Shown: positions 43,306 through 53,734, counted from the first letter of the stretch. The stretch: 64,000 bases of DNA from Candidatus Villigracilaceae bacterium (GCA_026645935.1 JAPKMP010000012.1:99425-163424), one strand, 5' to 3'. Program-made: numbers and translations. The notes: generated from the letters alone by a model not told the origin.

Positions 43306-43534
43306 TGTCACTCTGAGGATGCACGTAGCCTGCGACCGAAGAGTCTCATTCTCTTGGGAAGACACCCTTCGCTTCGCTCAGAGAGCGTTTTGAAATTGTC
43401 GTATCGATTGGCGCTTTGCGCCACGAGAATCTTGTTTGCGCAAACCCGGATTTCCCTTCGCTATCGCTCGTCGAAATGACAACAATAACGTGTCATGAGG
43501 CGCAAAACAGGATTCATAAAACGCTCTCTCAGGG
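43306..43534. repeat. Composite intergenic repeat with nested inverted repeats
   Basis: The stretch starts TGTCACTCTGAGGATG, similar to the element at 166-207. It contains AGAGAGCGTTTT (43380-43391) with its exact inverse at 43518-43529, an inner GGCGC/GCGCC stem, and an imperfect inverse pair around GAATCTTGTTTGCGC and GCGCAAAACAGGATTC. CGTCGAAATGACA near 43473 is a second TGTCA-type end. There is no ORF. The whole looks like a cluster of dispersed, folded intergenic repeats. Confidence 0.6.
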
Positions 43535-43555
43535 CGACATGAATATGATGAAATA

Positions 43556-46153
43556 TTACAACGGCAACCAAACTTCAAAGACCGAGCCCCGCCCCGATTG
43601 GCTTAGCACTTCGATCGTGCCGCCGTGATCAGCAACGATGCCATAAGTGACGGACAGACCAAGACCCGTCCCGCCGCTGTTGCCTTTGGTGGTGAAGAAC
43701 GGCTCGAAGATCTTCGCCTGGGCTTCGGGTGTGATCCCCGTGCCCGTATCACGCACGGACATGACAACCCAATCGCGGTTTTCGCGCCGACTTGGGAACG
43801 TGCGTACCTGCATCTCGCCGCCTCGCGGCATTGCCTGCAATGCGTTGTGGATGAGATTGAGCAGAACCTGTTTCATTTGATTCAAATCAATCGACACCCA
43901 GGGCAGGGACTCGTCGAGTTCGAGAATGAGCGCAACATTGTTCGTCTGGATCAAATGGCGCGTCAACGCAATCACATCGTTCACCACTTCGTTCAAGTCG
44001 GCACTGGCGCGGATTCGCTCTCCCTGCCGCGAGAAATCGAGCAGACGACGCACGACGGAACTAGCCCTTCGCGCCTCGTTCAGGACCATCAGCAATTCCT
44101 GCCGGTGGGGTGAATCTTCGGACAGGTCTTCCAGCATCAACTCTGAAAATCCCGTCACGGTGGTCAATGGGTTGTTCAATTCATGCGCCACACCTGCCGC
44201 CATTTCGCCGACCGCTGCAAGTTTTGCTGCCTGCAAGAGACGATTCTCGGCGGCGCGCTGGGCTTCCATGCGCTCTTTGAGTTCCATCTCCGTCATCTGG
44301 AGTTGATGGACGGTTTCCTGCAAACGCTGATATTGATTCGCGCTGGTCACCACCGAGGCGAGAATCCCTGCAAGCGCTTCCATCGCGATCAAGTCGTTAT
44401 GAGAGAAAGCGTTCAATTCGCGGCTTTCCACATCGATGATGCCAAGGATTTGCTCGCCGTCCTTGACCGCAACGCAAATCTCCGAGCGCGCCTCCCAGCC
44501 CGTGATCGGTTTATAAAGCTTGCTTTGAGACGTGTCATTCAGCAGGACGCTCTCGCCCTTGCGAGATACGTGGCCGGTCACGCCTTCGAGGACGACAAAA
44601 TCTTCGCCGTTCAGGGACTCGGTAAACGTCTTCGCCTGGGTGCCGCCGATGCCCTGAATGGAAAATTCATTGTGCGCGTCCAGGAGTAATATGGCGGCGA
44701 GTTCATACCGAAAATACTGCGCCACCAATTCCGCCGTGATGGAGGCGACTTCCCTTTTATCGTTCAATCCAATGACCTGTTGTACGACTTCATGGATCAA
44801 TCCCAGGCTTCGTGCCCGGCCTTCCGCCTCCTCGCGCAGACGGGTGTATTCGATCAGCCCCGCCAGATGGCTGGCGATCACAACCATGAGATGCTCGTCG
44901 TATTGACTGAACGCCTCCGCTTGCGCATTTTCGATAACCAGAACGCCCATCGCCTGCCCACGGTAACGGAGCGGGACGATCAACTCAGAACGGGCAGTTT
45001 TATGAATCCCGATGTAACCTTCGCGGGACGAATCCGAGACACGGCGGACCCGTCCCTCTTTCAGGAACGGCTGGATGGGATGCTCCGTAACAGAGACGCT
45101 GGTCACATTCAATTTGCCTTCAGACAAACGATAATCGCGAAGGATGCGACCATCGCTCGATCTTAAGAAGAGTGCGATCAATTCGGTGCTGAAAGCGCGG
45201 GTAAGCAAACCGAACATGCGGCGGGCAATCTGGTCGAGATTCTGCGCGGAAGATACGGTCAACACGAAGTCGTTTAGCAAGCCAAGCCTGCGCAGGTGCG
45301 AAGACATCTCTGAGAAGGTCACAACGATATCCACCGTTTGCGGGATGCCCATCGCCAGTTCTCGCAGTTGACCACGTTCGGATGTCGTAAATTCCTTCTG
45401 GCGCCACATCGCAACGACGCCGATCAGGCGTTGCCCGACCACCAAGGGCAAACAGATCCATGCGCCGCTGTTCGGTTTCAGGTTTGTAAACGGGAGTTGG
45501 TCGAAGTTTGGCTGTCCGCGGGTGAACAGTAAATCAGAGAGCGAACGGTTGACCCGGCGGAAGACCGGATTATCGTCGATCAGAAGGGAGGCTCTGCGTG
45601 CCTTGGGAGCGTTCCACTCGGCTTGAACGTCGAGCGTATCGCCCCGCCGAATCGCAAGCCAGGCTCCCTGGCAGGTTACCGTCTGCACAAAGTTGGTGAG
45701 GACTTTTTCGAGCGCAAGAGGGAGATTGAAGGCCAGTCCAGATTGGAGGTCGGGAAGAAGCGCCTGTCCCTTCGGGGCAAGCTGACCGGAAAGCAGGGAG
45801 GTCATCAAGCGCCAGACTCTCTGGGCTTCGGCGGTCTGCTCTTCAGCGCCGACCAGGATGAGTTTCGACGAGTTCGAGATCGGAAAGGCATAAAAACGCC
45901 CGTGACCCAACCCGCGGTTCTTCCCCATCTCTGCCGAGCGTGGGTGTCCTCCTGTAAGAGCGCCGCACAACCATGCGTCCGTCGAATTGATCGTCATGAT
46001 GCCGGTCAATTCTTTCTGAGCCGCCTTATTCAAACGGTGAGATACGCGCACGAGCCAAACGCCCCCCACCCGTTCCGCCAGCACAGCCCAGTTTGCGCCG
46101 GAGAGTTGAACGGCTTCCTTGAGTTGGGTCTCGATGCCTGTATCAGTCTGCAT
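43556..46153 (-). CDS. Multi-GAF soluble histidine kinase
   Basis: An 865-aa protein without clear transmembrane helices. At least three GAF-like sensor domains fill residues about 130-600, followed by a coiled coil. HisKA has [20 protein letters not shown] and HATPase has [28 protein letters not shown] and [11 protein letters not shown]. It belongs to the NtrB-like class with all kinase residues present. It is divergent from trmFO, with TATAAT 16 nt before its ATG. The cognate regulator may be the adjacent OmpR-type protein. Confidence 0.9.
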   Translation of the reverse strand: MQTDTGIETQLKEAVQLSGANWAVLAERVGGVWLVRVSHRLNKAAQKELTGIMTINSTDAWLCGALTGGHPRSAEMGKNRGLGHGRFYAFPISNSSKLILVGAEEQTAEAQRVWRLMTSLLSGQLAPKGQALLPDLQSGLAFNLPLALEKVLTNFVQTVTCQGAWLAIRRGDTLDVQAEWNAPKARRASLLIDDNPVFRRVNRSLSDLLFTRGQPNFDQLPFTNLKPNSGAWICLPLVVGQRLIGVVAMWRQKEFTTSERGQLRELAMGIPQTVDIVVTFSEMSSHLRRLGLLNDFVLTVSSAQNLDQIARRMFGLLTRAFSTELIALFLRSSDGRILRDYRLSEGKLNVTSVSVTEHPIQPFLKEGRVRRVSDSSREGYIGIHKTARSELIVPLRYRGQAMGVLVIENAQAEAFSQYDEHLMVVIASHLAGLIEYTRLREEAEGRARSLGLIHEVVQQVIGLNDKREVASITAELVAQYFRYELAAILLLDAHNEFSIQGIGGTQAKTFTESLNGEDFVVLEGVTGHVSRKGESVLLNDTSQSKLYKPITGWEARSEICVAVKDGEQILGIIDVESRELNAFSHNDLIAMEALAGILASVVTSANQYQRLQETVHQLQMTEMELKERMEAQRAAENRLLQAAKLAAVGEMAAGVAHELNNPLTTVTGFSELMLEDLSEDSPHRQELLMVLNEARRASSVVRRLLDFSRQGERIRASADLNEVVNDVIALTRHLIQTNNVALILELDESLPWVSIDLNQMKQVLLNLIHNALQAMPRGGEMQVRTFPSRRENRDWVVMSVRDTGTGITPEAQAKIFEPFFTTKGNSGGTGLGLSVTYGIVADHGGTIEVLSQSGRGSVFEVWLPL

Positions 46154-46207
46154 GGCGGTTGTTTTTCAGATTATACCCGCCTCAAACAGTTTATCGGCAT
46201 TTCACGT

Positions 46208-46213
46208 TAGAAT
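46208..46213 (+). promoter_or_regulatory. -10 box of leaderless trmFO promoter
   Basis: TAGAAT ends 9 nt before ATG 46223, with the SD-less spacer AACGGTCCT. Confidence 0.45.
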
Positions 46214-46222
46214 AACGGTCCT

Positions 46223-47605
46223 ATGAACAAAGCCATCGTAATCGGCGGAGGTCTTGCCGGGAGTGAAGCCGCCTGGCAGATCGCCGAACGAAATATCAGA
46301 GTAAAACTTTATGAGATGCGCCCGCAGGTGTCGACCGGCGCTCATGTGACGGATCAACTTGCAGAATTGGTCTGTTCGAACTCGCTCGGCTCGAACCAGG
46401 CCGACCGCGCTTCGGGCGTCCTGAAAAATGAACTACGCCGGTTGGATTCCCTTCTCGTCAAATGCGCTGAGGAAACATCCCTCCCCGCCGGGGCGGCGCT
46501 TGCCGTGGACCGCGAGGCGTTTGCACGCAGGGTTACGGAAAAAATTTTGGCTCACCCGTACATAGAATTGGTCCGTGAAGAGGTGAAAGAAATTCCTTTT
46601 TCGCCCGTCGTCATCGCGAGCGGACCGCTTACTTCAGAGAATCTCTCGAACTCCGTTGCTGCTCTGAGCGGCGACGAGCATCTTTTCTTCTTCGACGCCA
46701 TCTCGCCCATCGTCCGTGCCGAAAGCATCGACATGAAAATCGCCTTTCGCGCTTCGCGTTACGACAAAAACAGCGACCCTTCGAAAACCGCTCCGCGTTC
46801 GGAGACTTCGCGGGATGATGAAGGCGATTACATCAATTGCCCCTTTACCAAGGAAGAATATTACGAATTCCTGGATGCCTTGCGCACGGCAGAGCGGATC
46901 GAACTGCGGTCCTTTGAAGAAGCAATAAAGACAGGTGTAAAAGCAGGTCACTTCTTTGAAGGTTGTCTGCCCGTGGAGATCATCGCCGAACGCGGGGACG
47001 AATCGCTGGCTTACGGACCCATGCGCCCGGTCGGTTTGCGCGACCCACGGACGGGTAAACGTCCGTATGCAGTGGCGCAGCTCCGGCAGGATAATCTGGC
47101 TGGCAGTTTGTATAATATCGTTGGTTTTCAAACCAATCTGAAATTCCCCGAGCAAAGACGCGTGTTGAGAATGATCCCCGGACTAGAAAACGCCGAGTTC
47201 GAGCGATATGGCCAGATGCATCGCAATACATTCATTGCTTCTCCCAAGCTTCTGCGCCCGACCCTTCAACACATCTTGCGTGACGACCTTTTCTTTGCAG
47301 GTCAGATCACCGGGGTGGAAGGCTACATGGGCAACATCGCCACAGGATTGCTGGCGGGAATCAATCTGGCGCGATTCATGCAGGGTAACCCGCTGTTTGA
47401 ACTCCCCCGCGAGACGATGATCGGCGCATTATGTCATTACGTCACCCATGCCGACCTGAAGGATTTCCAACCGATGAAAGCCAACTTCGGCATCCTGCCG
47501 GAACTTCGTCTTGAAAGGAAGATCGGCAAACGCGAAAAGGGCCAAGCCTATGCAGACCGCGCCGCAGGCGCATTGGAAGATTATTTACAGAATCAACCAT
47601 CATGA
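46223..47605 (+). CDS. trmFO: Folate/FAD-dependent tRNA m5U54 methyltransferase
   Basis: The 460-aa product matches TrmFO: FAD-binding [28 protein letters not shown], catalytic C51 in [39 protein letters not shown] and [18 protein letters not shown]. It methylates U54 of tRNAs using 5,10-methylene-THF. It overlaps the start of the peptidase gene by 4 bp (ATGA). Confidence 0.96.
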   Translation: MNKAIVIGGGLAGSEAAWQIAERNIRVKLYEMRPQVSTGAHVTDQLAELVCSNSLGSNQADRASGVLKNELRRLDSLLVKCAEETSLPAGAALAVDREAFARRVTEKILAHPYIELVREEVKEIPFSPVVIASGPLTSENLSNSVAALSGDEHLFFFDAISPIVRAESIDMKIAFRASRYDKNSDPSKTAPRSETSRDDEGDYINCPFTKEEYYEFLDALRTAERIELRSFEEAIKTGVKAGHFFEGCLPVEIIAERGDESLAYGPMRPVGLRDPRTGKRPYAVAQLRQDNLAGSLYNIVGFQTNLKFPEQRRVLRMIPGLENAEFERYGQMHRNTFIASPKLLRPTLQHILRDDLFFAGQITGVEGYMGNIATGLLAGINLARFMQGNPLFELPRETMIGALCHYVTHADLKDFQPMKANFGILPELRLERKIGKREKGQAYADRAAGALEDYLQNQPS

Positions 47606-48504
47606 ACAAACGGAATCCAACGATCTATCTTGGTCTTATAAGCACGCTGTTCCTGGTCATAACAGGCTGGTACGCTTTTTCATTCAACACATACAGCACG
47701 ACTCCGGAAACATTCGATGGAGAACGCGCGTTGGCAGATGTGGAAACCCAAGTCGCCATGGGACCACGAACGCCCGGGTCGGCCGGACATGCCCAGGTCC
47801 GCGAATGGATGCGCACGGAGCTGGAAAATACAGGCTGGCTTGTGGAAATCCACGAGACGGAGCGGCTTGGGCACCCCATTTACAACATTATTGCAAAGAA
47901 AGGCGGGGAATTACCGCAAATCATCCTTGCCGCGCATTACGATACAAGATTTTTCGCCGACCACGACCCGGTTGAAACGAAGAGAAGCGAGCCTGTTCCC
48001 GGCGCGAACGACGGCGCATCCGGAGTGGCAGTTTTGCTCGAACTAGCCCGCATATTGCCGGATGATACAGTGCCCGTGTGGCTGGTTTTCTTCGACGCAG
48101 AAGATAACGGGCGCATCGAGGGTTGGGATTGGATCCTCGGCTCGCGCGCATTCGTGGAAGAAATCCCGGTTCGACCCCGGGCGGTGATCATCGTGGATAT
48201 GGTCGGGGATGCGGATTTAAATCTTTATTACGAAAGGAACTCAGACGTCACCCTTCGTGCGGAAATTTGGAAGACCGCGGAGCGGCTCGGTTATGGCGAT
48301 ATCTTCATTCCGTCGGAGAAACACAGCATACTCGACGATCACACCCCCTTTCTCGAGAAAGGCATCCCCGCCGTTGATATCATTGACTTCGATTATCCCT
48401 ACTGGCACACCACCGAAGACACGACGGATAAGGTTTCAGCCGAAAGCCTGAAGGCCGTGGGCGATACGCTCTGGCATTGGGTCGTTGAACAAGGCGGAAA
48501 TTAA
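47602..48504 (+). CDS. M28/glutaminyl-cyclase-like membrane-anchored metallohydrolase
   Basis: A 300-aa protein with an N-terminal transmembrane/signal segment (about 8-28). Zn ligands fit LAAHYDTR (His, Asp), [17 protein letters not shown] (Asp), FFDAEDNG (Glu/Asp) and a late PYWHTTEDT (His). The block [20 protein letters not shown] is very like glutaminyl-peptide cyclotransferases, which share the M28 fold. So it may cyclise N-terminal Gln rather than cleave peptides. ATGA coupling to trmFO has no obvious functional meaning. Confidence 0.82.
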   Translation: MNKRNPTIYLGLISTLFLVITGWYAFSFNTYSTTPETFDGERALADVETQVAMGPRTPGSAGHAQVREWMRTELENTGWLVEIHETERLGHPIYNIIAKKGGELPQIILAAHYDTRFFADHDPVETKRSEPVPGANDGASGVAVLLELARILPDDTVPVWLVFFDAEDNGRIEGWDWILGSRAFVEEIPVRPRAVIIVDMVGDADLNLYYERNSDVTLRAEIWKTAERLGYGDIFIPSEKHSILDDHTPFLEKGIPAVDIIDFDYPYWHTTEDTTDKVSAESLKAVGDTLWHWVVEQGGN

Positions 48505-48530
48505 GAGTGGTCAAAAGAAAAGACTGGGCT

Positions 48531-48536
48531 TACACT
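48531..48536 (+). promoter_or_regulatory. Possible -10 box of leaderless kinase promoter
   Basis: TACACT ends 7 nt before ATG 48544. It is a weaker match than the other boxes; TAAGGCA just before ATG could be a poor SD. Confidence 0.25.
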
Positions 48537-48543
48537 TAAGGCA

Positions 48544-49815
48544 ATGGCAGTACAGGCATCTTTGCGTAAACTTCGTACCATTTGGGTGGAACGCATTTCC
48601 CGAGAAATGGCGGCTGGGGAAGGTACACGCGCGGGTTTCTCAGAGCAATTGGAAAGATTCTATGACCTGCTCGAACAAACCATCATCACCGGCGACATGG
48701 CATGGCTCGACCCGATTCTGTACGATTGGGGACGCTCTCCCACCGAAACGAACCTCGAACAAGCCGATTATTATGTTTCATTCATCCTGAACCGCATGAT
48801 CGCGCTCACCCTCGAAATCTCCCGGGATCTCCTTAAACCCAAAGAGGCGCTTGAACTTCTCGCGGCGGTTATTCCGGTATTGACTCATAGTCTGGGTGTG
48901 GTGATCCGGTACGAGATGGAAACCCGTGTAGCACATATTTCGAAGGAATTGGGGGCGGTGCAGGAAAAGTTGCAGGTCCTCGACCAGAATAAATCCAAGT
49001 TCATCTCCGTGGCGGCGCACGAACTGAAGACTCCCCTCACCCTGATCGAAGGCTACACCTCCATGATGGCTGACTTTGTCCAGACTGACTCGCAGGCGCA
49101 AATGCGAAGCTACCTGACGGGGGTAAATACCGGCGTCCTGCGCCTACGGGAAATCATCGACGATATGATCGATGTGTCCTTGATAGATAACAACCTGCTC
49201 ACATTGAACATCCAGCCGATGTGGATCAGTCATCTTTTGGATCTCGCTCGAAACGAATTCAAGAAATCGATTGCTGAACGAAAGCAGAGTCTGACCGTCA
49301 ATGACTTCGAAGGAAGCGACCTGATGATCTACGGCGACTCTGAAAGGTTGTATCAGGCGCTCAACAACGTAATAACGAATGCCATTAAATACACACCGGA
49401 CAGGGGTCAGATCACGATCGACGGGCGGCTCCTGCCAGGATTTATCGAAATCACCGTCAAGGATACCGGGATCGGCATTTCCGCCGAAGATCAAGCGCTC
49501 ATCTTCGAAAAGTTCGGCCAACTCGGCAAGGAGGACTTACACTCCAGCAGCAAGATAAAATTCAAAGGCGGCGGACCCGGTCTGGGTCTTTCCATCACTC
49601 GCGGCGTCATCGAGGCGCACGGCGGAACGATATGGGTTGAATCCCCAGGGTACGACGAAGTAAAATTACCCGGCTCTACCTTTCACATCCTGCTGCCTAC
49701 ACGAACCGAGCCGACAAATCCTGTCATGCTCAAATTCTTTGGCAGCCTTGAACAAAAAATGGAAACCGATCTACGTGGCGAAGAAAATCCCCCAACCGAC
49801 GATCCCCCCGCGTGA
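48544..49815 (+). CDS. Soluble sensor histidine kinase
   Basis: A 423-aa protein. An N-terminal helical domain (about 1-140, including LEQTIITGDMAWLDPILYDW) resembles RsbRD-like sensor regions. HisKA follows with FISVAAHELKTPLTLIEGY, and HATPase with NNVITNAIKYTP, VKDTGIGISAEDQ and GPGLGLSITRG. All kinase residues are present. No response regulator is adjacent. Its 3' end overlaps the longest reading of hflX. Confidence 0.88.
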   Translation: MAVQASLRKLRTIWVERISREMAAGEGTRAGFSEQLERFYDLLEQTIITGDMAWLDPILYDWGRSPTETNLEQADYYVSFILNRMIALTLEISRDLLKPKEALELLAAVIPVLTHSLGVVIRYEMETRVAHISKELGAVQEKLQVLDQNKSKFISVAAHELKTPLTLIEGYTSMMADFVQTDSQAQMRSYLTGVNTGVLRLREIIDDMIDVSLIDNNLLTLNIQPMWISHLLDLARNEFKKSIAERKQSLTVNDFEGSDLMIYGDSERLYQALNNVITNAIKYTPDRGQITIDGRLLPGFIEITVKDTGIGISAEDQALIFEKFGQLGKEDLHSSSKIKFKGGGPGLGLSITRGVIEAHGGTIWVESPGYDEVKLPGSTFHILLPTRTEPTNPVMLKFFGSLEQKMETDLRGEENPPTDDPPA

Positions 49816-51148
49816 GCGCGCCTTCCTTGCAGGCGTTGAGCTTCGCGACCATAAAAACGTCCTTTCGCTAGAAGACTCGCTGGCAGAGTTGGCACTGCTT
49901 GCAGACACTGCCGGCGTGGATGTCGTCGGCGAGATCACGCAGCGGCTGCAACGCCCGAACGTTGAGACATACATCGGTCCCGGCAAGGTGGAAGAGCTCA
50001 GGGCGCTTGCCGAAGAAACGCTCGCTGAAGTCGTCATCTTCGACGATGAACTTTCGCCACGTCATCAGCGCGAACTGGAAAAAGCGCTCGGCAAAAACAT
50101 ACGCGTCATCGACCGTACGGCGCTGATCCTTGATATCTTCGCCCAGCATGCTCATACAAAAGAAGGCATGCTGCAGGTTGAGCTCGCTCAATACGAATAC
50201 AACCTTCCCCGCCTCACCCGCGCATGGACGCATCTTGAACGGCAGGCAGGCGGCGGCGGCGGACGCGCCGGTTCGACCGGCGGCGTGGGCTTGCGCGGTC
50301 CCGGTGAGACCCAGCTCGAAGTTGACCGCCGCACGATCCGCAAGCGCATTGCGCACATCAAAAAAGAACTGGACAAAGTGGAGGCGCATCGCATGCGCTA
50401 CCGGGCGCAGAGGAAACGTTCGCGCATCCCTACCGTCGCCCTGGTCGGGTATACCAACGCGGGTAAATCCACGCTCCTGAATCGCCTCGCCAAAGCCGAC
50501 GTCTATGTGGCCGACCAGTTGTTCGCCACGCTCGATCCGACCACGCGACGTGTCCAGCTTCCCGGCGATAATACGGCTCTTTTCACCGATACAGTCGGAT
50601 TCATCCAGAAACTTCCCACCACCCTGGTCGCGGCATTCCATGCAACGCTCGAAGAGATCGCCGAAGCCGACCTGTTACTGCACATCGTTGACATTTCCCA
50701 TCCGAACGCGCTCGGACAATATCAAGCCGTTTTACAAACCCTGGAAGAGATCGGGGCAGGTCACATACCGATGATCACCGCCTTGAATAAAGCCGACCGG
50801 TTGAAAGATCCGGAAAATGCGGCAAGGATATTGGAAAATTTTCACAAATCCGTGGCAATATCCGCTTTGAAAGGCTCGGGCATGGATGATTTGCTCATGC
50901 TCGTGCAGGAAGAATTATTCGAGGCGTTCGAACCGATTGGCGTCCGCCTTCCATATAAGGAAGGCGCGTTGATCTCGCTCTATCACGAACTTGGTCAGGT
51001 GGAGCGCGTCGAGCACGAACGCGGCGGTGTCTTGATTCATGGGAGTCTGCCTGGAAGGCTACTGGCGCAATTCGCACCCTGGAAGATCCAACCGAACGGC
51101 AGCGCGCCGGGAGTGCATGAGACCGAAGCCGACCTGGAGGAAGCATGA
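49739..51148 (+). CDS. hflX: Ribosome-associated GTPase HflX
   Basis: The 469-aa maximum product has the HflX N-terminal domain (RERAFLAGVELRDHKN, YIGPGKVEELRALAEE, RTALILDIFAQHA), the Gly-rich GGGGGRAGSTGG and GPGETQLEVDRR linker. The G domain has GYTNAGKST (G1), DTVGFIQKLP (G3) and NKADR (G4). HflX splits stalled or hibernating 70S ribosomes. The start is uncertain: TTG 49739 and TTG 49748 overlap the kinase gene, and GTG 49775 is an equally plausible shorter start. Confidence 0.93.
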   Translation: MAALNKKWKPIYVAKKIPQPTIPPRERAFLAGVELRDHKNVLSLEDSLAELALLADTAGVDVVGEITQRLQRPNVETYIGPGKVEELRALAEETLAEVVIFDDELSPRHQRELEKALGKNIRVIDRTALILDIFAQHAHTKEGMLQVELAQYEYNLPRLTRAWTHLERQAGGGGGRAGSTGGVGLRGPGETQLEVDRRTIRKRIAHIKKELDKVEAHRMRYRAQRKRSRIPTVALVGYTNAGKSTLLNRLAKADVYVADQLFATLDPTTRRVQLPGDNTALFTDTVGFIQKLPTTLVAAFHATLEEIAEADLLLHIVDISHPNALGQYQAVLQTLEEIGAGHIPMITALNKADRLKDPENAARILENFHKSVAISALKGSGMDDLLMLVQEELFEAFEPIGVRLPYKEGALISLYHELGQVERVEHERGGVLIHGSLPGRLLAQFAPWKIQPNGSAPGVHETEADLEEA

Positions 51149-51348
51149 TCTCGAAAATGCTCGATTTTCTTTCCGAATTTATCGCCCATCGCAAAGGCCT
51201 TCTGCCTATCATCGGGCTGGCTCTCATCTTCCTGAACCTGCTCCTCCAATTCATCTTCCCCGGCTCGATCCTTGCGACCGCCAATCTTTGCCTTCATTTC
51301 GGGTTGATCATCGCCATCTTTGGCTTGATGCTTGCGTGGGCTTTGTAG
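51145..51348 (+). CDS. Small two-TM membrane protein
   Basis: The 67-aa product has two hydrophobic helices (LLPIIGLALIFLNLLLQFIF and LCLHFGLIIAIFGLMLAWAL). Its ATG overlaps the hflX TGA (ATGA), so it is translated after hflX. No family was recognised. Confidence 0.7.
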   Translation: MISKMLDFLSEFIAHRKGLLPIIGLALIFLNLLLQFIFPGSILATANLCLHFGLIIAIFGLMLAWAL

Positions 51349-51418
51349 TTTGACGGGAGTTCAATATCTCTCGTCGGCAAATAGGAAGTGGGGAAACCTG
51401 TACCATCTGTGATTCGCC

Positions 51419-53392
51419 ATGTCCCCGACTCTCGCGATAAAAACCTCCATAAATCAGTACCGAATCGAAGAATTTGCCGGCGTCACAGCGCTGGGCGAAC
51501 TGTATCGGGCAACGGACGAGCGCACGAATAAGGTCTTTGCAATCATCATTCTTCCGGTACTTGTTACAGAAAACGCAGAGGCAATGAAAGAACTCGAGGG
51601 GAATTCGGCCCGGCTTCAAGGGCTCTCCCACCCCAACTTGAACAGGTATTACGGCATTCAAAAGACACCCGCGCTGACCTTTTTTGTTGAGAATTGGGTC
51701 GACGGTCCTTCGATGAAAGAAATCCGTACGCGCGGCCTGTTGAGCGCCGAGGAAGCGCTCTTCGTTGCCGGGGCGGTCTGCAATGGCTTGGAGGCGCTTC
51801 ACAAACAGGGCTTTCTCCATCTTCATCTCTCCCCCGAACTTGTACGCATCAACAAGCGCGGTGAACTCATCCTTTGCGGGATCGGGGCAGCGGGAGCGAT
51901 CCATTTCAGCACCTCAAGCCACCCGCCGTTACACCTCTCACCCGAACAAATCCTAATGAAATCCGAGACCGCGGCCAGCGACATCTACTCGCTGGCAGTC
52001 ATGCTCTACGAATTGATAACGGGAAAATGGATCAATGGAAAGAATCCGCCGCGCGCATTCGACTCGATCCGAAAAACGCATCTTGACTCATCCCCGCCTG
52101 CCCCGGCATCTCTGAATCCAAATCTCCCCGATAACTTTTCGCGCATGGTCCTTTGGGCGTTAAGGAAAAATCCCGAAGAACGGCTCAAATCAACGACCGA
52201 ATTGATCTCATCACTGGCATTGGCCGCAGGGTATTCGGTGGATAAGATTCCAGTGCGAGCCAATGAGAGAATCGCTCCGATCATAGACTCTGCGCTCAAC
52301 GCATGGGAGTTTCTTCCCCCGCCCAAATCCACTGCCGTCAGCGCAGACACAGTCCCCTTGGAAGAACGCCTCGCATCGCTGGGTACCCCAAAAAAGAAGC
52401 CCGCCCTGCGCTTTGGAATCATTCCATTCATCCTGTTCTTTTTCGTTTCCGGATTCGTAGCCTTATTTATTTTTATCCGCCCGGCTGGAGAGAATCCACT
52501 CCCGACCCCGATCCTCTTCACAAAATTCGTTCCAAATATCACCCCCGAACCATCCTCCTCCCTCACACCCCGGCCCACTTTTACAAATGGCGGCCGCATC
52601 GTTTTCACCTGCACACGCGGCGATTACAACCAGCTTTGCATGATCAACCGCGACGGGACAGAGCTCGTCCAACTTACGGATATGGCGGCGAGCAATTATT
52701 ACCCCGCCTTCACACCAGATGGAAGTTCCGTGTTATTCGCCTCCAATCGCAACGGGAATTTCGATTTCTTCGTTCTGAATTTCACCGAGAGGGAGGTGTT
52801 TCAGGTGACCGAAAATATCGGCAACGTGATCTCACCGGATTTCTCCCCGGACGGTCGGACGATCGTTTTTGCAAATCGTGTCGGGGACGGTCCAACAGCC
52901 ATATGGATGGTCAACGCAGACGGGTTGAATCCGAGGTTGGTTTATACGGGTCTGCGCGATATCGTCGCTGTAGCCTGGTCGCCGGCGGGAGAAAAAATCG
53001 CCTATGCAATGAATTCAGGCTCACCCCAGGATTATGATATTTACAGCATGGATATCGACGGGAGAAACCACCTCAAGATCTCCCAGGGATTGTTGGGCAT
53101 CGGCGGAAGCGTGGATTGGTCACCGGACGGAACATCCCTGCTCATCCACGCAGGTCCATTTGGGGACAAAGACATTTTCAAGATCGACATTGCCACAGGG
53201 AAATCCACTCAAGTGACGGATGGCGGGAATAACGCAGGCGCGTCTTATTCGCCGAACGGTCAGTTCATTGTGTTTAATTCCCTTCGCAACAACGACCAGG
53301 CGGATTTGTACATCATGGAGGCGGATGGCTCGGGCATGAGACAGCTCACAAACGACCCGGAACCCGATTGGGGCGCAAATTGGATCGAGTAG
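51419..53392 (+). CDS. Membrane pseudokinase with PD40 beta-propeller
   Basis: A 657-aa protein. Residues 1-280 have the shape of a Ser/Thr kinase, but the catalytic residues are gone. The VAIK Lys is Ile43 (FAIIIL), HRDLKPEN reads HLHLSPEL at 134-141, and DFG reads GIG at 154-156. DIYSLAVMLYELITGKW, the F-helix region, is kept. One transmembrane helix (about 386-406) leads to a Thr/Pro linker and an extracytoplasmic propeller of PD40/TolB-like blades (YYPAFTPDGSSVLFASNRNG, VISPDFSPDGRTIVFANR). The cytosolic pseudokinase could be a signalling scaffold controlled by the external propeller. Confidence 0.87.
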   Translation: MSPTLAIKTSINQYRIEEFAGVTALGELYRATDERTNKVFAIIILPVLVTENAEAMKELEGNSARLQGLSHPNLNRYYGIQKTPALTFFVENWVDGPSMKEIRTRGLLSAEEALFVAGAVCNGLEALHKQGFLHLHLSPELVRINKRGELILCGIGAAGAIHFSTSSHPPLHLSPEQILMKSETAASDIYSLAVMLYELITGKWINGKNPPRAFDSIRKTHLDSSPPAPASLNPNLPDNFSRMVLWALRKNPEERLKSTTELISSLALAAGYSVDKIPVRANERIAPIIDSALNAWEFLPPPKSTAVSADTVPLEERLASLGTPKKKPALRFGIIPFILFFFVSGFVALFIFIRPAGENPLPTPILFTKFVPNITPEPSSSLTPRPTFTNGGRIVFTCTRGDYNQLCMINRDGTELVQLTDMAASNYYPAFTPDGSSVLFASNRNGNFDFFVLNFTEREVFQVTENIGNVISPDFSPDGRTIVFANRVGDGPTAIWMVNADGLNPRLVYTGLRDIVAVAWSPAGEKIAYAMNSGSPQDYDIYSMDIDGRNHLKISQGLLGIGGSVDWSPDGTSLLIHAGPFGDKDIFKIDIATGKSTQVTDGGNNAGASYSPNGQFIVFNSLRNNDQADLYIMEADGSGMRQLTNDPEPDWGANWIE

Positions 53393-53734
53393 GCTGGCAG
53401 ATTGGTAATTCAGCGCCATGTGCGGGGAAAATATCGGGGAATGCAGATGCAAATGGTTGGAACCACTTTTGGGCAGGGAGCGAGGCGCGATTCGGGTCCG
53501 AAATCCGCCATGAAGTTTTTGCATCCCAGGAGTATTGAAGGTATCGTTTATGAATTCCGGGGGAAGCCGAAATAACGAATCATCACTGGCGGAAAAATAA
53601 TCTGCGCGACTCAAACCCTTTACATGCGGGCTGTTTGATGTATCATTCAATCACCAATGGCGTTTTTCGCGGCTCGTCCACCGCGGGAGGCGCTGTTCAT
53701 CTTTAACCCTCAAAAACGAAAGGTGATTGTATGA
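53393..53734. other. Intergenic region of about 340 bp
   Basis: No convincing ORF. The minus-strand frame here looks like a shadow of the propeller gene. A promoter for the SET gene lies at 53619-53646. The remainder shows no repeat or hairpin that stands out. Confidence 0.6.
53619..53646 (+). promoter_or_regulatory. Sigma-70-like promoter of the SET gene
   Basis: TTTACA (53619-53624), a 16-bp spacer and TATCAT (53641-53646), about 90 bp before ATG 53735. The long leader contains no recognised riboswitch. Confidence 0.55.

Noticed and set aside
49868..50641. 257-codon open frame opposite hflX
   Set aside because: Antisense to the conserved GTPase domain and linker; no independent evidence.
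53120..53650. 176-codon minus-strand ORF after the pseudokinase gene
   Set aside because: Overlaps the propeller coding end, has no RBS and no recognisable domain.
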